From Pseudogymnoascus destructans (Eukaryota; Ascomycota; Leotiomycetes; Thelebolales; Thelebolaceae): a stretch of DNA of 64,000 nt. The DNA lies in contig NW_020167551.1 of assembly GCF_001641265.1 (NCBI RefSeq), positions 124,001 through 188,000 of the forward strand, written 5' to 3'. Both the position numbers and the translations under genes were made by a program. Shown here one piece after another: positions 42,624-55,103 of the stretch (within the stretch, counting starts at the first letter, position 1; every line of letters starts with the position of its first letter). The notes beneath the pieces are model-generated. The model had not been told where the DNA came from and made no database searches. It saw only the letters and a list, made by a program, of their open reading frames with translations.

Positions 42624-42981
42624 ACGGTAGGATGTGATGTATGATTATGATGATTATTATGATGACTGGTGCATTTGGGTTGGGTGGTGGAAAGGACTGG
42701 GTTTGGGAAGGAATAGCATATTGAGGTTTTGGCTGGTTCATAGGAAGGGCTGAGTTGTGGAGGGAATACCATGTTGAGATTGGGCTGGGAGGGCTGGATC
42801 CGAGGATGAATACCATGTTGAGGCTTGGGTTTGGTAACAAATACCATGTGTGCAAGTGTACCATAGTGGATACAAGCAACAAACAACAAGGCAACAAGCA
42901 ATATACTCCACGGCCTATGTAAACAACCGTGACCATGCAAACAGCCAACCCCATCCATGCAATCCCACCACCAACCCAAAC
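42624..42981. other. Intergenic region between convergent genes
   Basis: These 358 bp contain three loose copies of ATACCATGTTGAG preceded by GGGTTTGG-type sequence (42700-42850). No gene is present. It should carry the 3' ends of the RA-PH gene and CDC23. Confidence 0.5.
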
Positions 42982-45004
42982 CTACTCCCCCTCCTCCCCC
43001 GCCTCCCCCCTCGCCCTAATCTCCCTAACCAACGCCTTCGCCTCCTCAACCTCCACCCCATCCTGACAAAGCTCCGTCGCATACCTCAGCGCAACCTCCC
43101 ACTCCCCCTCCCCCATCGCCCACCTCGCAAGCCACATCCTCGCCTTACTCGTCGCGACCGTAACACCCACCCCGCCTTCCTCCTCCTCCCCCTCGCCCTC
43201 CTCCTGCGCTACACAAAGCTCCATGTACTCCCGCGCCTCCGCCCCCTCCCCCATCCTCTCATACATCCCCGCTATCTGCAGCAGCAGCTCCGGATCCATG
43301 GCTTTTGTCCTCGCGCCGCGGCCGGCGCCGAACCCAGCGCCGGCTCCGGCATCGTAATATCCGTCTGCGAAGAGCGCGCGCTTGAGCGCCTTGATGCCCT
43401 CCGCGTCGCGGCCCATCTTCTGAAGACACGAGCCCACAGCCATCCACATCTTGCCGTCCCAGGGGCGCAGACCCGCAGCGCGCTTGTAGTACCACAGCGC
43501 ATAGGCGTGCATCTCGAGGACCTCGTAGGTCTGCCCCAGGCCGTACCAGGCGCGGTAGTCCCGACGATTGACGTCAACAGCGCGACGGTACGATTCAATA
43601 GCCGCATGCGTGTTCTTGAGCTCCACGTACTCATGGCCCATGAGTGTCCAGGCAGAGAGGCAGGCGCGGTCGAGGGTTAGGGCGCGGCGGAAGTAGTTTA
43701 CGGCCTTCTCGTGTTGCGAGAGGAGAGAGTAGTAGTTCCCGATCACGACGCAGGTTTCGGGGCGGAACTTGTCGGTGGCAGAACAGAGGTGCGCGAGGAA
43801 GGAGAGTTTGGGGCGCAGGGCCATGACGTAGAGGATGTTGGAGTAGTGGTCTAAGGAGTCGAGACGGTGAGGGTGGAGGGCGAGGAGGCGAGAGAAGTGG
43901 GATTCGGCGGTTATGAAGTCTTTGGTGTGGTAGGCGAGGAGGGCGAGGCAGGTTAGGAGAAAAGGGGAGGTGGGAAAGATGCTCAGGAGTTGGTGGAGTT
44001 GAGTGTGTAGGGATGATGTGGATTGGTAGAGTTCGAGGGAGGTGTGGAGGTGGAAGACGAAGGAGAGGATGTTTTGTGGTAGGTGGGGGGATATGCGGTT
44101 GAGCTGGGGGTGTTAGTATGGGCTCAATTGGGAACAGTGAGGCTTACATCTTCGACGCGGTTTATTAGAGAGGTCATTTCTAACCAGCAGCCCCAGTTCA
44201 TGGGGTATAAGTGAACACTTCTGATGAGTAGCCGCATGGCCTCCTCTTCGTTCTTCTCTTTCGCGAGGACAATGCCGTAAAGGTATTCCAGCCACCCCTG
44301 GGAGCCCACGACTTCTCCTCTTTCGGTGGTCCTTTCCTGGAACCAAGTCTCTAGATACCTGCTTATCGTCACCAAGTTCTTATTTATCGTCTTCCCGCTG
44401 TCATGCGGGCCCATAACCATTTCGCTGTCCTCGTCCTTTGTCTTCTCGCCAGACATAAACTTCGCATACAACGCAAGGAATAAACTCTTTTGGCTCAGTC
44501 TGGGTAGTTTGGCGCTCAATGGCGGGTGTGATATCGGTGTTGATTGCCTCGCCTTGCCTTTTCCTTTCGACGCTTCAGGACTCTGAGTGGCACCTAATGG
44601 CTCCGTCGACAAGACTCCCTCTAACATTGTTTCCGGCAGGAACACCGCTGCACAGCGATCAAACTCGCGGCAGTCGAAGAACGATTTCGCTAGTAGATAT
44701 TTGTTTATCTCTTTCGCCTCCAGTGCCGACTCTTCGGGGTCCAAATTTCCCGTCACAACAATAGGTGGCATGCCGCTGGCCAGTAGTTCGGTCATTTGCG
44801 AGTCTTCGGATTCTGGAGCATCTTCTTCGGGAAGGGATGTGAGTAGTTCTGCGGCCCTGTATATACTTGATTAGTCTTGTATCTTACAGAGAGAATAATA
44901 TGTTACCATTTCGACGACTGGTAGAGACATCTCTCTGAGCACTTCACTACTGCTTCCTGGAGTGCCGCGCGAAGCTGGCCCGTCTCTCGCTCGCTGAGAG
45001 CCAT
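42982..45004 (-). CDS. cdc23: Anaphase-promoting complex subunit 8 (Cdc23/APC8)
   Basis: TPR scaffold subunit of the APC/C ubiquitin ligase in the nucleus. Exons are 44907-45004, 44148-44856 and 42982-44103, giving 642 residues. The introns are 50 nt (GTAACA...TACAG) and 44 nt (GTAAGC...CCCAG). The N-terminus (LRAALQEAVVKCSERCLYQS) and the KSFFDCREFDRCAAVF segment are family features. The second exon carries SQGWLEYLYGIVLAKEKNEE. The third holds the main TPR array: ETCVVIGNYYSLLSQHEKAV, FRRALTLDRACLSAWTLMGH, YRRAVDVNRRDYRAWYGLGQ and YYKRAAGLRPWDGKMWMAVG, among the most conserved Cdc23 motifs. The tail is acidic and Gly-rich. It is divergent from FPPS with 506 bp between starts. Confidence 0.95.
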
Positions 45005-45510
45005 GTCGCTGTCGCCTATCCCTGGTACGCTAGTCCCACCCACAGCTATTCAAGCCCAAGTTTTGGTGGTTCCGATTGCTTAATCGTCTCTGCGGAGCTG
45101 GGGCGCTATATCTGGCCTCGCAGGTACAACGCGCGTGACTTGTATATATAACTCGGAGATTCGTTCCGAGAGGAAGACTTGAAGTACAGCAAGCCAATTT
45201 ATAAACTCTGCCAGCTTCGGCAAATATAGTGGCCCTCCGAATCTACAGTTGTACGTGGGAAATGCAGCAAGGTCTGTTTTACATGAATTCCTCAATTTAG
45301 GAACCGCGATGTTGATAATGCCTGTCGCGCCGGATATTCTGCCGACCCTAGCATCCAAGCTATCCCACTTCGCACACCGCCAAACCGCTTGGGGTCGGGA
45401 CAAGCCCCTCCAGCCTTCCATCTCACATAAGATCTTCTCCCGTCCCCCGCATTTACTCTCCAAACACAACCCCAAACCTCAACTCACATCTCCGCATTCT
45501 CAATTTCAGA
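45005..45510. promoter_or_regulatory. Divergent promoter region of CDC23 and FPPS
   Basis: This 506-bp gene-free region must hold both promoters. A TATATATA element occurs at 45151-45156 and a CT/AC-rich run lies just upstream of the FPPS ATG (45440-45505), a common fungal promoter feature. No sterol-type site is evident to me. Confidence 0.5.
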
Positions 45511-46601
45511 ATGGCCAAGTCCGCCGCCCTGGAGAAGTTCGAGTCGATCTTCCCAACTCTTGTTGAGGATGTCCTCGCCCACTCAAAGTCCTATGGCCTT
45601 CCCCAGCAGGCTCTGGATTGGTTCAAGAACGTACGCGGGCCACACCACATGTCCGAGCCCAATTAACGAGTTTATAGAGCCTAAATGCGAACGCAATCGG
45701 CGGAAAATGCAACCGCGGCATGTCCGTTCCCGACTCCGTCTCGCTCATGACCGGCAAGGAGCTCAACGAGGAGGAGTACTTCAAGGCAGCAACCCTCGGC
45801 TGGTTGACGGAGCTCCTCCAGGCATACTTCCTCGTCTCCGATGACATTATGGACAGCAGCATTACCCGTCGCGGTGTGCCCTGCTGGTACCGCCAGCCTG
45901 AGGTTGGAATGATTGCCATCAACGACGCCTTCATGCTCGAGTCCGCCATCTACATTCTCCTGAAGAAGTACTTCCGCTCGCACAAGTCGTACATTGACCT
46001 TATGGAGCTCTTCCACGAGGTTACCTTCCAAACCGAGCTTGGCCAGACCTGTGATCTGCTCACCGCACCCGAGACCAAGGTCGACTTGGACAACTTCTCC
46101 ATGGAGAAGTACACCTTCATCGTCATCTACAAGACTGCATACTACTCCTTCTACCTCCCCGTCGCGCTTGCCCTCCACCAGCTTGGCATCGCCACCGAGA
46201 AGAACCTCAAGCAGGCTGAGGCCATCCTCATCCTCCTCGGCACCTACTTCCAGATCCAGGATGACTACCTTGACAACTTCGGCGACCCAGAGCACATTGG
46301 CAAGATCGGGACGGATATCTTGGACAACAAGTGCTCGTGGCTCGTTAACAAGGCTCTCTTGATCGCGACGCCAGAACAGCGCAAGGTCCTCGACGAGAAC
46401 TACGGCAGGAAGAACAAGGATAACGAGGCTGTTGTCAAGAAGCTGTACAACGAGTTGGGGTTGGAGAAATTATACCAGGAGTATGAGGAGAGCGAGGTTG
46501 ACAAGATCAGGAAGCTTATTGATGAGACTGATGAAAGCGAGGGACTCAAGAAGTCTGTGTTTGAGAGCTTCCTGGGCAAGGTTTACAAGAGGACAAAGTG
46601 A
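45511..46601 (+). CDS. erg20: Farnesyl diphosphate synthase (Erg20)
   Basis: Condenses IPP with DMAPP and then with GPP to make farnesyl diphosphate, for sterols, dolichol, prenylation and terpenoids. Exons are 45511-45630 and 45678-46601, with a 47-nt intron (GTACGC...TATAG), giving 347 residues, the usual size. The first aspartate-rich motif is DDIMD (residues 95-99). An aromatic pair, Y90-F91, precedes it and fits C15 chain-length control. R104-R105 follow. The second motif is DDYLD (235-239), within YFQIQDDYLDNFGDPEHIGK. The C-terminus ends KVYKRTK, with the basic residues expected at the IPP site. Confidence 0.97.
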
Positions 46602-47308
46602 GGCGCTAGGGTTAAAAGTCCTTTCGATTCTTCATGCAATCTTCTAAAGTTAAGATACTGATAGCTAGACTACACTAGACAAGACTACAAGACTACAAGC
46701 TGATGCAAATTTACTATAGTATCAACTAGGAGCAATATACAGAGAACGTAATCAACAAGTATCTTATCTCTCTAGCTTTGATCGCACCGATGTGAGCTGA
46801 CCGGGGATATTCTGTTCTGGGTATGAACGTCCATGACATCATGGATAATGTCACGAGAAAATCCCCAATTGGACCCCAAATCCTCAAACTCGGGTTACTA
46901 CGCCCTCAATCTACGTAGCGTAAAGTTTTCTGGTTTACCCACAAATATCGTACCTGGTAAAAAACTGACCTGTCTTCGATCGAGATCGAATTTGCCCCTA
47001 GTCTTGACATTTGCAACCCCTAAGTGGTCGGTGAGCTCCGTCTCCAATAGCTATAGCTGTGCGCGGGTGAGCTTCGCACAATCATACCCACTAAAACTTT
47101 CCACAGCTATCCATATTTTCTTACCTCACGCGCGCAGGATGTGAGGTGGAACCAGAAAATCGAGGAGGTCCCAGTATGGCCTCCTCATGCCTATATATAC
47201 ACCCTCCCGCAGCCCCTCATCGAGCTGTATCAACCCCAAAATACAGATTCCAAAACCCCCCAATACAAATTCCAACAAAAGAGAGAACCAGCAACACAAA
47301 CACACACA
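46602..47308. other. Intergenic region
   Basis: A 707-bp stretch with no gene I can support. ACTACAAGACTACAAG is repeated near 46680. A TATATATA element at 47192-47199, followed by a CA-rich leader, probably belongs to the next gene. Confidence 0.5.
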
Positions 47309-47887
47309 ATGTCCTCATACGACAACACCACCGGATACGTCGGCGGCGGCTACGACAACCCCGATCAGATGAACACCCAGGGCTGGGGCCAGACCGACAA
47401 CGTCGAGAACACCGGCATGGGCCCCGCCGCCTTCCCCCCTCGCCGCGGCTCCCACACCTTCGGCAGCCAAGGCAACCCGGGGATGGGCACCACCAGGGGC
47501 CAGGACCGCACCTCGTCCTACTACGACGATGACAGCTACAACGCCGGCGCCGCACGCGGTCCCCGCTCTGCTTCCGCCACGGAGGACTCGTATAACCCCG
47601 GTGGTCGTGCGGGCGATCCTGGCTACGGACCGAGGAGGAGCAGCATGGGGAGCGTGAGTAGCATGCGCAGCTTTGACGATTCGCAGCACCTCGGTGAGGG
47701 AGCGTCGGGGAGGGGGTCGCGTGGCTATCAGACGGGGATGGGGAGGAATATTGGTGGCGAGAAGCCGACCTCGTATAGTACGAGTTCGACTACGGGGACG
47801 AGTTCGAAGCCAGGGACTGGGGGGTGGAAAGGAGCGGCGAAGAGGTTGGCGTCGAGGCTTCCGATGGGGAAAGGCAGCGGCGATTGA
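47309..47887 (+). CDS. Gly/Ser/Asp-rich low-complexity protein
   Basis: A 192-residue intact frame starting at the ATG at 47309 (ACACAATG, good context). The same frame is open upstream but has no better ATG than the one in the CA-rich leader. The protein is disordered: Tyr-Asp-Asn repeats (SYDNTTGYVGGGYDNPDQMN), a PRRGSHTFGSQGNPGMGTTR segment, several RRSS/RGSRG motifs, and a basic end (GWKGAAKRLASRLPMGKG) that might form a short amphipathic helix. Strong wobble-position GC suggests true coding. The TATA element about 110 bp upstream supports a real promoter. I recognise no family. It could be a stress-induced or conidiation-type disordered protein, but that is a guess. Confidence 0.65.
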   Translation: MSSYDNTTGYVGGGYDNPDQMNTQGWGQTDNVENTGMGPAAFPPRRGSHTFGSQGNPGMGTTRGQDRTSSYYDDDSYNAGAARGPRSASATEDSYNPGGRAGDPGYGPRRSSMGSVSSMRSFDDSQHLGEGASGRGSRGYQTGMGRNIGGEKPTSYSTSSTTGTSSKPGTGGWKGAAKRLASRLPMGKGSGD

Positions 47888-48811
47888 GGGCGAGGGTGAG
47901 GGATAGGTTGGATTTGAAGGCGGGGAGTGGTTTGAAGGATTGGGAGATGGGATGATATTTTGAGGTTTTGAATGGAGGGTAGATGATGTATAATTTAATT
48001 TTCAGCTGATATTAATATTCTGGTGCAACGGCGAGGCTTTGAAGGTGAGGCCGTGAGGCTACCAGGATGCGCCGACCAGCGTACTACGGAGTCCGTAAGT
48101 TAGTAAAAAGTTTGCAGTGTTTGCCCAACACGCCTTTCCCGATTTGGCGCAACCACGCCTCTCGCTTAGCGTGGCTCATCCAGACTATAAAGTCTTCCTC
48201 CGCCCCAGTTCCTTTTCCTCTTCTTTTCTTCTTTTTTCTTCTTTAACCTAGTGCACGGGCTTTATGTGTATCAGTGAGGATTCGTCCGAGATCACATTTT
48301 TGCTAGTTGAAAACTATAACTATGACCGCTCCTCTCGGTTCTAGGACTGGGAGGGAATCTTTGGAACATGACTTTCTCGAGAGAGAATAAACACTGCGTT
48401 TTTCATCGCGTGCTGCTCTTGATGGGTGGTTGTGGAGAAGAAGAAGAAGAAGAAGAAGAAGAAGAAGAACTACTGTGGACGATGGGCAGGATGATGGATA
48501 CTGGAAACAACACTGGCCTTGGGTTGAAGGAGACAAGAGTTCTGGAAGATATCTCGATGGACTGATGCTGGTGCCTTGGGCTATATGACGGTGTATTATG
48601 AAGCACAACCCGGCCAGGCAACAACACCGTAAACAAAAGGCTTCACTCAGATCGGTTGCACTGGACAAATGTCAACAAAAAGCTTCTATAATATTTTAAT
48701 TCAGGCTCCAAACATAAACCAAGCACCGTGACATCATCCCATCCCGTCTCCCACATAACCCCAACCCCTCCATCTCAACCTCATCCCAACCCAACCACAA
48801 CACCCACCACC
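47888..48811. other. Intergenic region with a GAA microsatellite
   Basis: 924 bp without a supported gene. It contains CT-rich DNA (CCTCTTCTTTTCTTC) near 48215-48245, a GAAGAA microsatellite of about ten units at 48437-48468, and a C/A-rich leader before the next ATG. Confidence 0.5.
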
Positions 48812-49831
48812 ATGTCTTCCCAAACAGCCCTCGTAACAGGCGCCAGCGGCCTCCTCGGCCGCGCCGTCACAACAGCCTTTAACCGCAAATCCTGGTCCGT
48901 AACCGGCACTGGCCTCACTCGCGCCAATCCCCCCGCCATTCTCGCCGTTGACCTTGGCGATTCCGCTGCAGTGGCCAAATCACTCGATGATGTGAAGCCC
49001 AGCGTCGTTGTGCATTGTATGCCCTCCCTTCCTCGTGAACTTTACACACTCGAAGGAAGCTGAAACTAACACCCCCCAGGTGCAGCAAACCGCTTCCCCG
49101 ACTCGTGCGACCGCGACCCCACCGCCGCCCGCGCCCTCAACGTCGCCGCGACCCGCTCTCTCGCCGAGCAAACCGCCCAGCGCGGGATAGTCCTCATCTA
49201 CATCAGCACCGACTACGTTTTCTCCGGCGCCCCGGGCGAAGCGCCCTATGAGACCTCCGCCACGCCCGCGCCGACGAATTTATACGGTATGACGAAGTTA
49301 GAGGGGGAGAAGGCGGTGGGGGAGGCTTATGCCGCTGCGGGAGGGAAGGGGAGGGGTGTGGTGCTGCGGGTCCCGGTGCTGTATGGGAAAGCGGATAAAC
49401 ATGCTGATAGCGCGGTGAATTCGTTGGTTGATGCGGTGTGGAAAGCTCAGAAGGAGAAAGTGGTTATGGACGGCTGGGCGAAGCGCTTCCCCACGAACAC
49501 CGAGGATGTAGGGAGGGTAGTTGCTGATATCGCTACGCTCTACATTTCCAAGATCGAAGCCGGAAGGGCGGAGGGGTTGCCGGCGATACTGCAGTTTTCG
49601 GCGGAGGATCTGTATACAAAGTATGAGATGTGTGAGCTGTTTGCACATTTGATGGGGTTGGGGTTGGAGAAGATGGAGAAGGATGTCAGGGGGAATGAGG
49701 GGAATACGGGGGTGCAGAGGCCGTTTGATTGTCATCTTAGTACGAGGGCGTTGAAGGAGTTGGGGATTGAGGTGCATACCCATGATTTTAAGGGGTGGTG
49801 GAGGTGGGAGTTGGGTGCGGTGAGGCGGTGA
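48812..49831 (+). CDS. RmlD/MAT2B-like NAD(P)-dependent sugar-nucleotide reductase family
   Basis: Short-chain dehydrogenase of the dTDP-4-dehydrorhamnose reductase superfamily. The human relative MAT2B regulates methionine adenosyltransferase; whether the fungal protein is an enzyme or a regulator is not settled by sequence. Exons are 48812-49016 and 49080-49831, with a 63-nt intron (GTATGC...CCCAG), giving 318 residues. The junction restores SVVVHCAANRFPDSCDRDPT. The Rossmann motif TGASGLLG is at residues 9-16. ISTDYVFSG and the YGMTKLEGEK active-site pattern (Y-x3-K) follow. RVPVLYG and a substrate-loop region come next, and the C-terminus ends KGWWRWELGAVRR. Confidence 0.9.
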
Positions 49832-52063
49832 TAGGGGGGTGAGAAGCGGGGGTAGTGGATGTGATATCTATTTGGATCTAAGCTTGATATTATAACTAGC
49901 TGATATATATATCTCTCATTTTCGGTAGCTTAAAATCCCTGAGCCCATCTCACACCCCAAAGAAAAGAAAACCCCCCTCACCTCTATTCCCAGACTGACT
50001 TCTACTCCAATCCAACTCAGACGCAAGTTTCTTTCCGTGAAACCTGAAACAAAGGTGGATTACATTACATGCTGACGAAGCGGGTGTCACAGGCAAACTT
50101 CTCAGCGTGGAGCACGAAGTCAATCGAAAAGTTTGTACTGGGGACGGTTTTCAACCCCTATTCTCGTCAGTGACTATAGTAGTGGTGTTGTGGCATAGTT
50201 ACCAAGGTTGGGCGTATGCCGCACACCTCGATGGGGGATAAGTCTCGATATTATATGCCAACCTCGTGTAGATTTACCTATATCAGTCATTATAATACAC
50301 CTTTTCCCTTACAAATTCATATAAGATGATAATTACAGCCAGTGATAAATCGGCCTTATTTTTGTGAGTAATTGTAAACTTTCATAATTGAAGTTTCCGA
50401 TACAGACGTCATAGAGGCGTTTGGGTTGCATGAGTATGGAGCTGAAGCATTGGGTTTCTTTTTTCTCAAGATTATGCATTTGATAAAACTATCTACCATA
50501 AAATATTCAGGAGTACCTAATCCAGAAAACGTCAGCATATCCCGATGCAAGGCAGGTCGGTCTGACTCCATATTTGGACAACGATAAGTTTGAGCTCAGG
50601 AGATGGATGCATAATCAGAATATACCATGTACGATAATCCCGTCGCCGCTTCCTAATAACGGCTTTCATGTAATAGGGAACAATAATCATCATATTATGC
50701 TCCGTATTGATTTGAGGTTTGTGACTCCACCGCCCCGGTTGCATATGCTGCAGGGACATAACTTGGGGAGGAAGTAGGTGGTGGGAAAGTCGAAAATGAA
50801 AGGGGGGCCTTACAATTGTGACTGCTGGTAAATTTGGCTTCAGATTATTGTTGGATTACCCTATATTCTTGGGAATTGTCAGTAATGAGTCGAAGATAAT
50901 AACGAGTGAAATAAATATATGAAAGACACGGGATCAGAATGGAAGTGCGGCCATGAAGACATGCCGGCCATCTGTTCCACAGAGGTGGTCAAGAGACACG
51001 GCGGCTTTAACCTAAAATCCCTTAATTCCTAGGCATCGTATCCATTTGAGAACTGTTTGAAGACAGAGAGCAAAGACTGATGAGGGGTGGACGGTGATAT
51101 ACCTGCTAAAAGATTCGGCTTTCCTCACGGTCGTAGTAAGTACCACTGTGAACAACACAACCACGCCAGTTCAGACCAAGAAGAGCATGGAAACCAAAAG
51201 AGCAGCAGGGTAATGACGGCAGAAAAGAAGGACCCGTATAGTTCACAATCCTGGAAGCTTGTATGCTTATAGTATGGAATGTGGAATAGTTTGGCGCATT
51301 TGGTGGGAGTCAAGAGTCGGTGAAGGAAGGGGCAGGAAGCTTGACCTAAAGTTCAGACGACAGCACGACGTGTAGAAATGTCTGGGCTTTTGGGGAGGAT
51401 ACCTGCCTCTGCATGAGAACTTGATAACTATGAGCAAAGGATTGAAATCCAGAATCCAGAATTCCAAGCCCGAATGTCACTCGTAGATTTGTGATAGAAT
51501 CTGTCTGGGAGGTGCGAGAGGATTCACGTCTAGCATCGGTATGAGGAATCTCAAAGAGTTAATAAAGCCAAAAACTAGTATAGTTGTCATATATTGGCAG
51601 GGAATCAATAAAGAAGCTCAGAGAATCATAATGGTTCAGTGGCTGCAAGAGTGATGAAGTTAATTTTTGGACGCGTCGTCAAAATATTTTTGGTATGTGT
51701 GCGTCGGACTGCCTCGGAATATACTTTCCCCTTACTAACCAATGCTGTCTTAGCGCCTTTTCCCCAGACCAGGCACCACCTTCCTTGTCTTCTCATCTTT
51801 GTTGGTTGTGTTGGGGCGCTTCCAACTGCCTGAAGCCGTTTTGTTTTTTTTTATTTCTTTGTCAATATGTTTTAAATATCTCGTACATAGGAGGGCCATC
51901 TTGAATATTTTGTGTTTTGGAAATTTACAACCGCTCTCTTGCACTCTCCAACACGCATTTGCTGAAGTGACAGTCCAGATCCTACTAAGAGGGGCAAGCC
52001 GAAAGTGAGACTTCACAACCCAACATAGGCTTTGAGAGAGGAACGGAAACTGCAACAGACAAA
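49832..52063. other. AT-rich gene-free region
   Basis: 2.2 kb with only short, unconvincing frames. I found no tRNA, no recognisable protein and no clear transposon. AT content is higher than in the flanking genes. It could be a decayed repeat or a long regulatory region for the next gene. Confidence 0.45.
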
Positions 52064-52912
52064 ATGTCAGGCTTGGGTGGAGATGGCACGTCAATTTCCC
52101 TCTCTTCTGTGCCTGAGAATGGCCGAACAGCTTTTGTCTATGGCACCCTGGTGAGCAACTCGTTACCCCGCTCTCTCTCGGATCCCTCTATCGGAAACCC
52201 TCCACTAACGACCTCGTAGATGGTTCCCCAGATTTTATACCGTGTCTGTTATGGTACCGAAAATCCTCTCCCGGAACTTATCTCTCACCTCCGCCTTTCT
52301 CCTGCACTTTTGCGAAACTATTCCTGCCGAAAGGTCCGCCATGCGGACTTTCCCGGTATCATTGCACAGAAAAACCATACGGTTCTCGGGACTCTGATAA
52401 GTGGCCTTAGCAAGGCAGATGTGAGTTGGCTGGATCAGTTTGAAGGCGATATGTACAAACGTGTGTTTATCGAGGTACAGGCACTTGAGGCCGAGGTATT
52501 CGACGCATATGGGAACATCAAAGCGGAGGAGATGGAGAAAGTCAATGCTTTTAAAGAAGGGGAAAGGAACATGGTGAGGGCGGAGACTTATGTGTGGGAT
52601 CTGGGTAAGGACCGTCTTGAGAGTGAGGAGTGGTTATTTGCGGATTTTCGCAGCGAGAAGATGAAGAATTGGGTTGATGGACCTGAGAACGACGGGACGG
52701 TCGACCACTATGATGACTCCGGAACAGAAAGGGGGAGCCAAGACGGCGACGGGAAAGGAGGGGCGCCCGAAACAGAGAAGGGATTTGAAATTGATGGGGG
52801 GCACGTTGAAGACGAGGAACAAGAAAAGCGCCGGATCGCCTCGGTGGTCGCCGGCATCGCTGCAAAGGAAGCTGAGGATTGGGAGTCGGATGCATTGATG
52901 AGCGCGGTGTGA
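52064..52912 (+). CDS. AIG2-like / gamma-glutamylcyclotransferase-fold protein
   Basis: Small enzyme-fold protein of the GGCT/AIG2 group; members act on gamma-glutamyl or gamma-glutamylamine compounds, but the substrate here is unknown. Exons are 52064-52150 and 52220-52912, with a 69-nt intron (GTGAGC...TCGTAG), giving 259 residues. The signature substrate loop is restored across the junction as FVYGTLMVPQIL. GIIAQKNHTVLGTLISGLSK and WLDQFEGDMYKRVFIEVQAL match the conserved Asp-x-Phe-Glu-Gly-x-x-Tyr-x-Arg motif containing the likely catalytic Glu. The last 85 residues are an acidic, Gly/Asp/Glu-rich extension not needed for the fold. It ends with a short helix, RIASVVAGIAAKEAEDWESD. Confidence 0.87.
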
Positions 52913-55002
52913 GCAGTTGACTCCGACGAGCATCGATCTTGTATGGATCTGGATGCTCGTCCCGCAAAGACGCAGTTGTAGATCTGAAATTACCCGTAGA
53001 TGCAATACATGCCGAACAGCGTGTAATAGGTAGAGAATGGAAAATGTTGACATACAGGTGGAGTCAATAGCATGTAACAAAAGATTGGCAATTTCCTTCT
53101 CCTATTTCCAAGAGAGATAGAACCACAAGAGAGCTTGGGTTGAGGCAGGAGAGAACGCCATTCTCTTCGCCTACGTGTATTGTTGGTGTATTGTTGTTGG
53201 TCTTCCTATCCCCTCAGACCATCCTCTCATCTGCTTCCGACCCATATGGCGCGTAACGTCACAACCAACCACGAAAAAGAATCCTTCCCTCATTTCGCTC
53301 CTATCCCATCCCATCATCCTCATTTTGTTTCACATCATCTCATGTATTATTATGCACATACCAACCATCCCATCTCACCAAACACAACAGCAAACACATC
53401 GCCACGTCACTTATCTGTCCAGATTCTGGCGCAACTCGAAACGTGAAACGCATCACACGAATTCACGAATCGCGAATCACATAACTTATCACAAGTCGCA
53501 AAGCCAGCAAATCACATATCACAAGTCAAAACAAAGCCAGCAAATCACGTGGCTCAATATCAATCACTCTTCACGTGTGATCAACCCCACACGCCAGAGT
53601 TTCAGATCCAGGAGACGCAACGTTGACTGCTGGATGGGGAAGGTTCTTCTGGGGCCTGGCTGAGAAGCTTCTCTTGGTGCCAAGACCGGAGATGATGGGT
53701 CGGCAAGGTAATTAATTGATGGTGACATTCTGCTTCACGTCGGGAGCGTCCGCTGTGGTGTCACGATGATTTGAGCTCGGCGATAGAGTTACTCTATGAC
53801 AAGGTGGATCGATGCATGGCCAGCTCAAGATTCTGGAGTTTGACAAGGCAGAATATCTGTTTATGGAACCAAGTGCATGACGAATAGCTAAATTACACGT
53901 CTAGGTGCAGGAAGGGACGCTGAGAAGCTCAGATCATTAATGTCAGACCCATAAAGGCAATTTACACAGCAGAAAGCCGTGACACTTCATGACAAGAATA
54001 GCACAGCATCCGCTGCAATGCCTCCGCAAAGCCCTGATCACGATATCCACATTGGCAAATGCGACGTTGCCAAAATATTGCCACTCTTCCCTGAGTCGAT
54101 CCCGACGACGGTTTTCGGAGAGGGAGAAGAGGCAACGGGCCATATGTCCCACTGGGGGAAGTTGAAGACTCGAGCAACGTGATCTACGCGTAGGTGCATG
54201 AGGCGTTCACCGACCTCTTCTCCTCCCCAGGTAGGCCCGCAAAGCGGTGGAAGTCTTGAGAGGGATTGGTACAGAAGCAAAAAACAGATAAGAGGCTGGG
54301 AACCGGACTTGCTTGGCGGCGGTGTCTCGCCTTTGTGGATCTCTCGAATGTCGCCGAAAGGAATCTCAAAGTAATATGGAGAACGAAGTACGTACGAATC
54401 GCGACTCTGGACAACGCTCCGAGCCCGCCACTCAGCTACCATGGTACAGATGATACACTCCGGTCAGTCAAATCGCCAATCCGAGTCCTACTGTGGAGGG
54501 AGGGTACAAGCCAAGCAAACGTGAAGCCAAAGTGATCAATTTGACGGCGAGCACCACTCAAAGGCTCAAGATGCCACCTTATGCCAATCCCCATTTCATC
54601 CGTTGTCCTATCCTCGTTTTCGCTTTGTCTTATCCGACGTGTAAGTCGTATAAAATTTCTTATGCTGAGACGAGGCGCCGTTTCAGATACAGGACGGACG
54701 AATAAGGTGGTCACGAAGCGGTCTCGCTTGGTCGCGTCATCCTTGGCCATGCTTGGTGAGGGTTCGGGGAGAAGTAGGGGGTACTCGAGATGGAAGGTAT
54801 TCCCAGTGGTGGCTGGTAAGTGGGCCGTTGAGGTCCACCAGACGTGAGCCAACCGGTTTTGCGGGACGTACCATCCAGTTTTTCTAGTGCAAGTCAAGGA
54901 CCAGCTGAGAGGCGGCTGGGAGCTTGTGCCTTGCCTGTGCATTCCCACTGCCTTGCGCTGTGGGCTGGCAGTGGCTGTGTACCGCTAAACTCCTCCCCAG
55001 AT

Positions 55003-55103
55003 GCCTGATCACAGCTGCTCTGGGGGAGTCTCGTGCAGCGGCCTCACCGGATTATTATGTTGAAGCCTGATCAAGCTCTAGGGAGACTCTTGCTGCGGCC
55101 TCC
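55003..55103. repeat. Two-copy imperfect repeat of about 40 bp
   Basis: GCCTGATCACAGCTGCTC followed by TGGGGGAGTCTCGTGCAGCG and GCCTC (55003-55045) recurs as GCCTGATCAAGCTCTAGGGA then GACTCTTGCTGCGGCCTC (55065-55103). The order and spacing are kept. Role unknown. Confidence 0.7.

Noticed and set aside
54436..54948. 170-codon minus-strand frame in the gene desert.
   Set aside because: No domain, no homologous pattern I recognise, and a frame of this size is expected by chance in 3.7 kb at this base composition.
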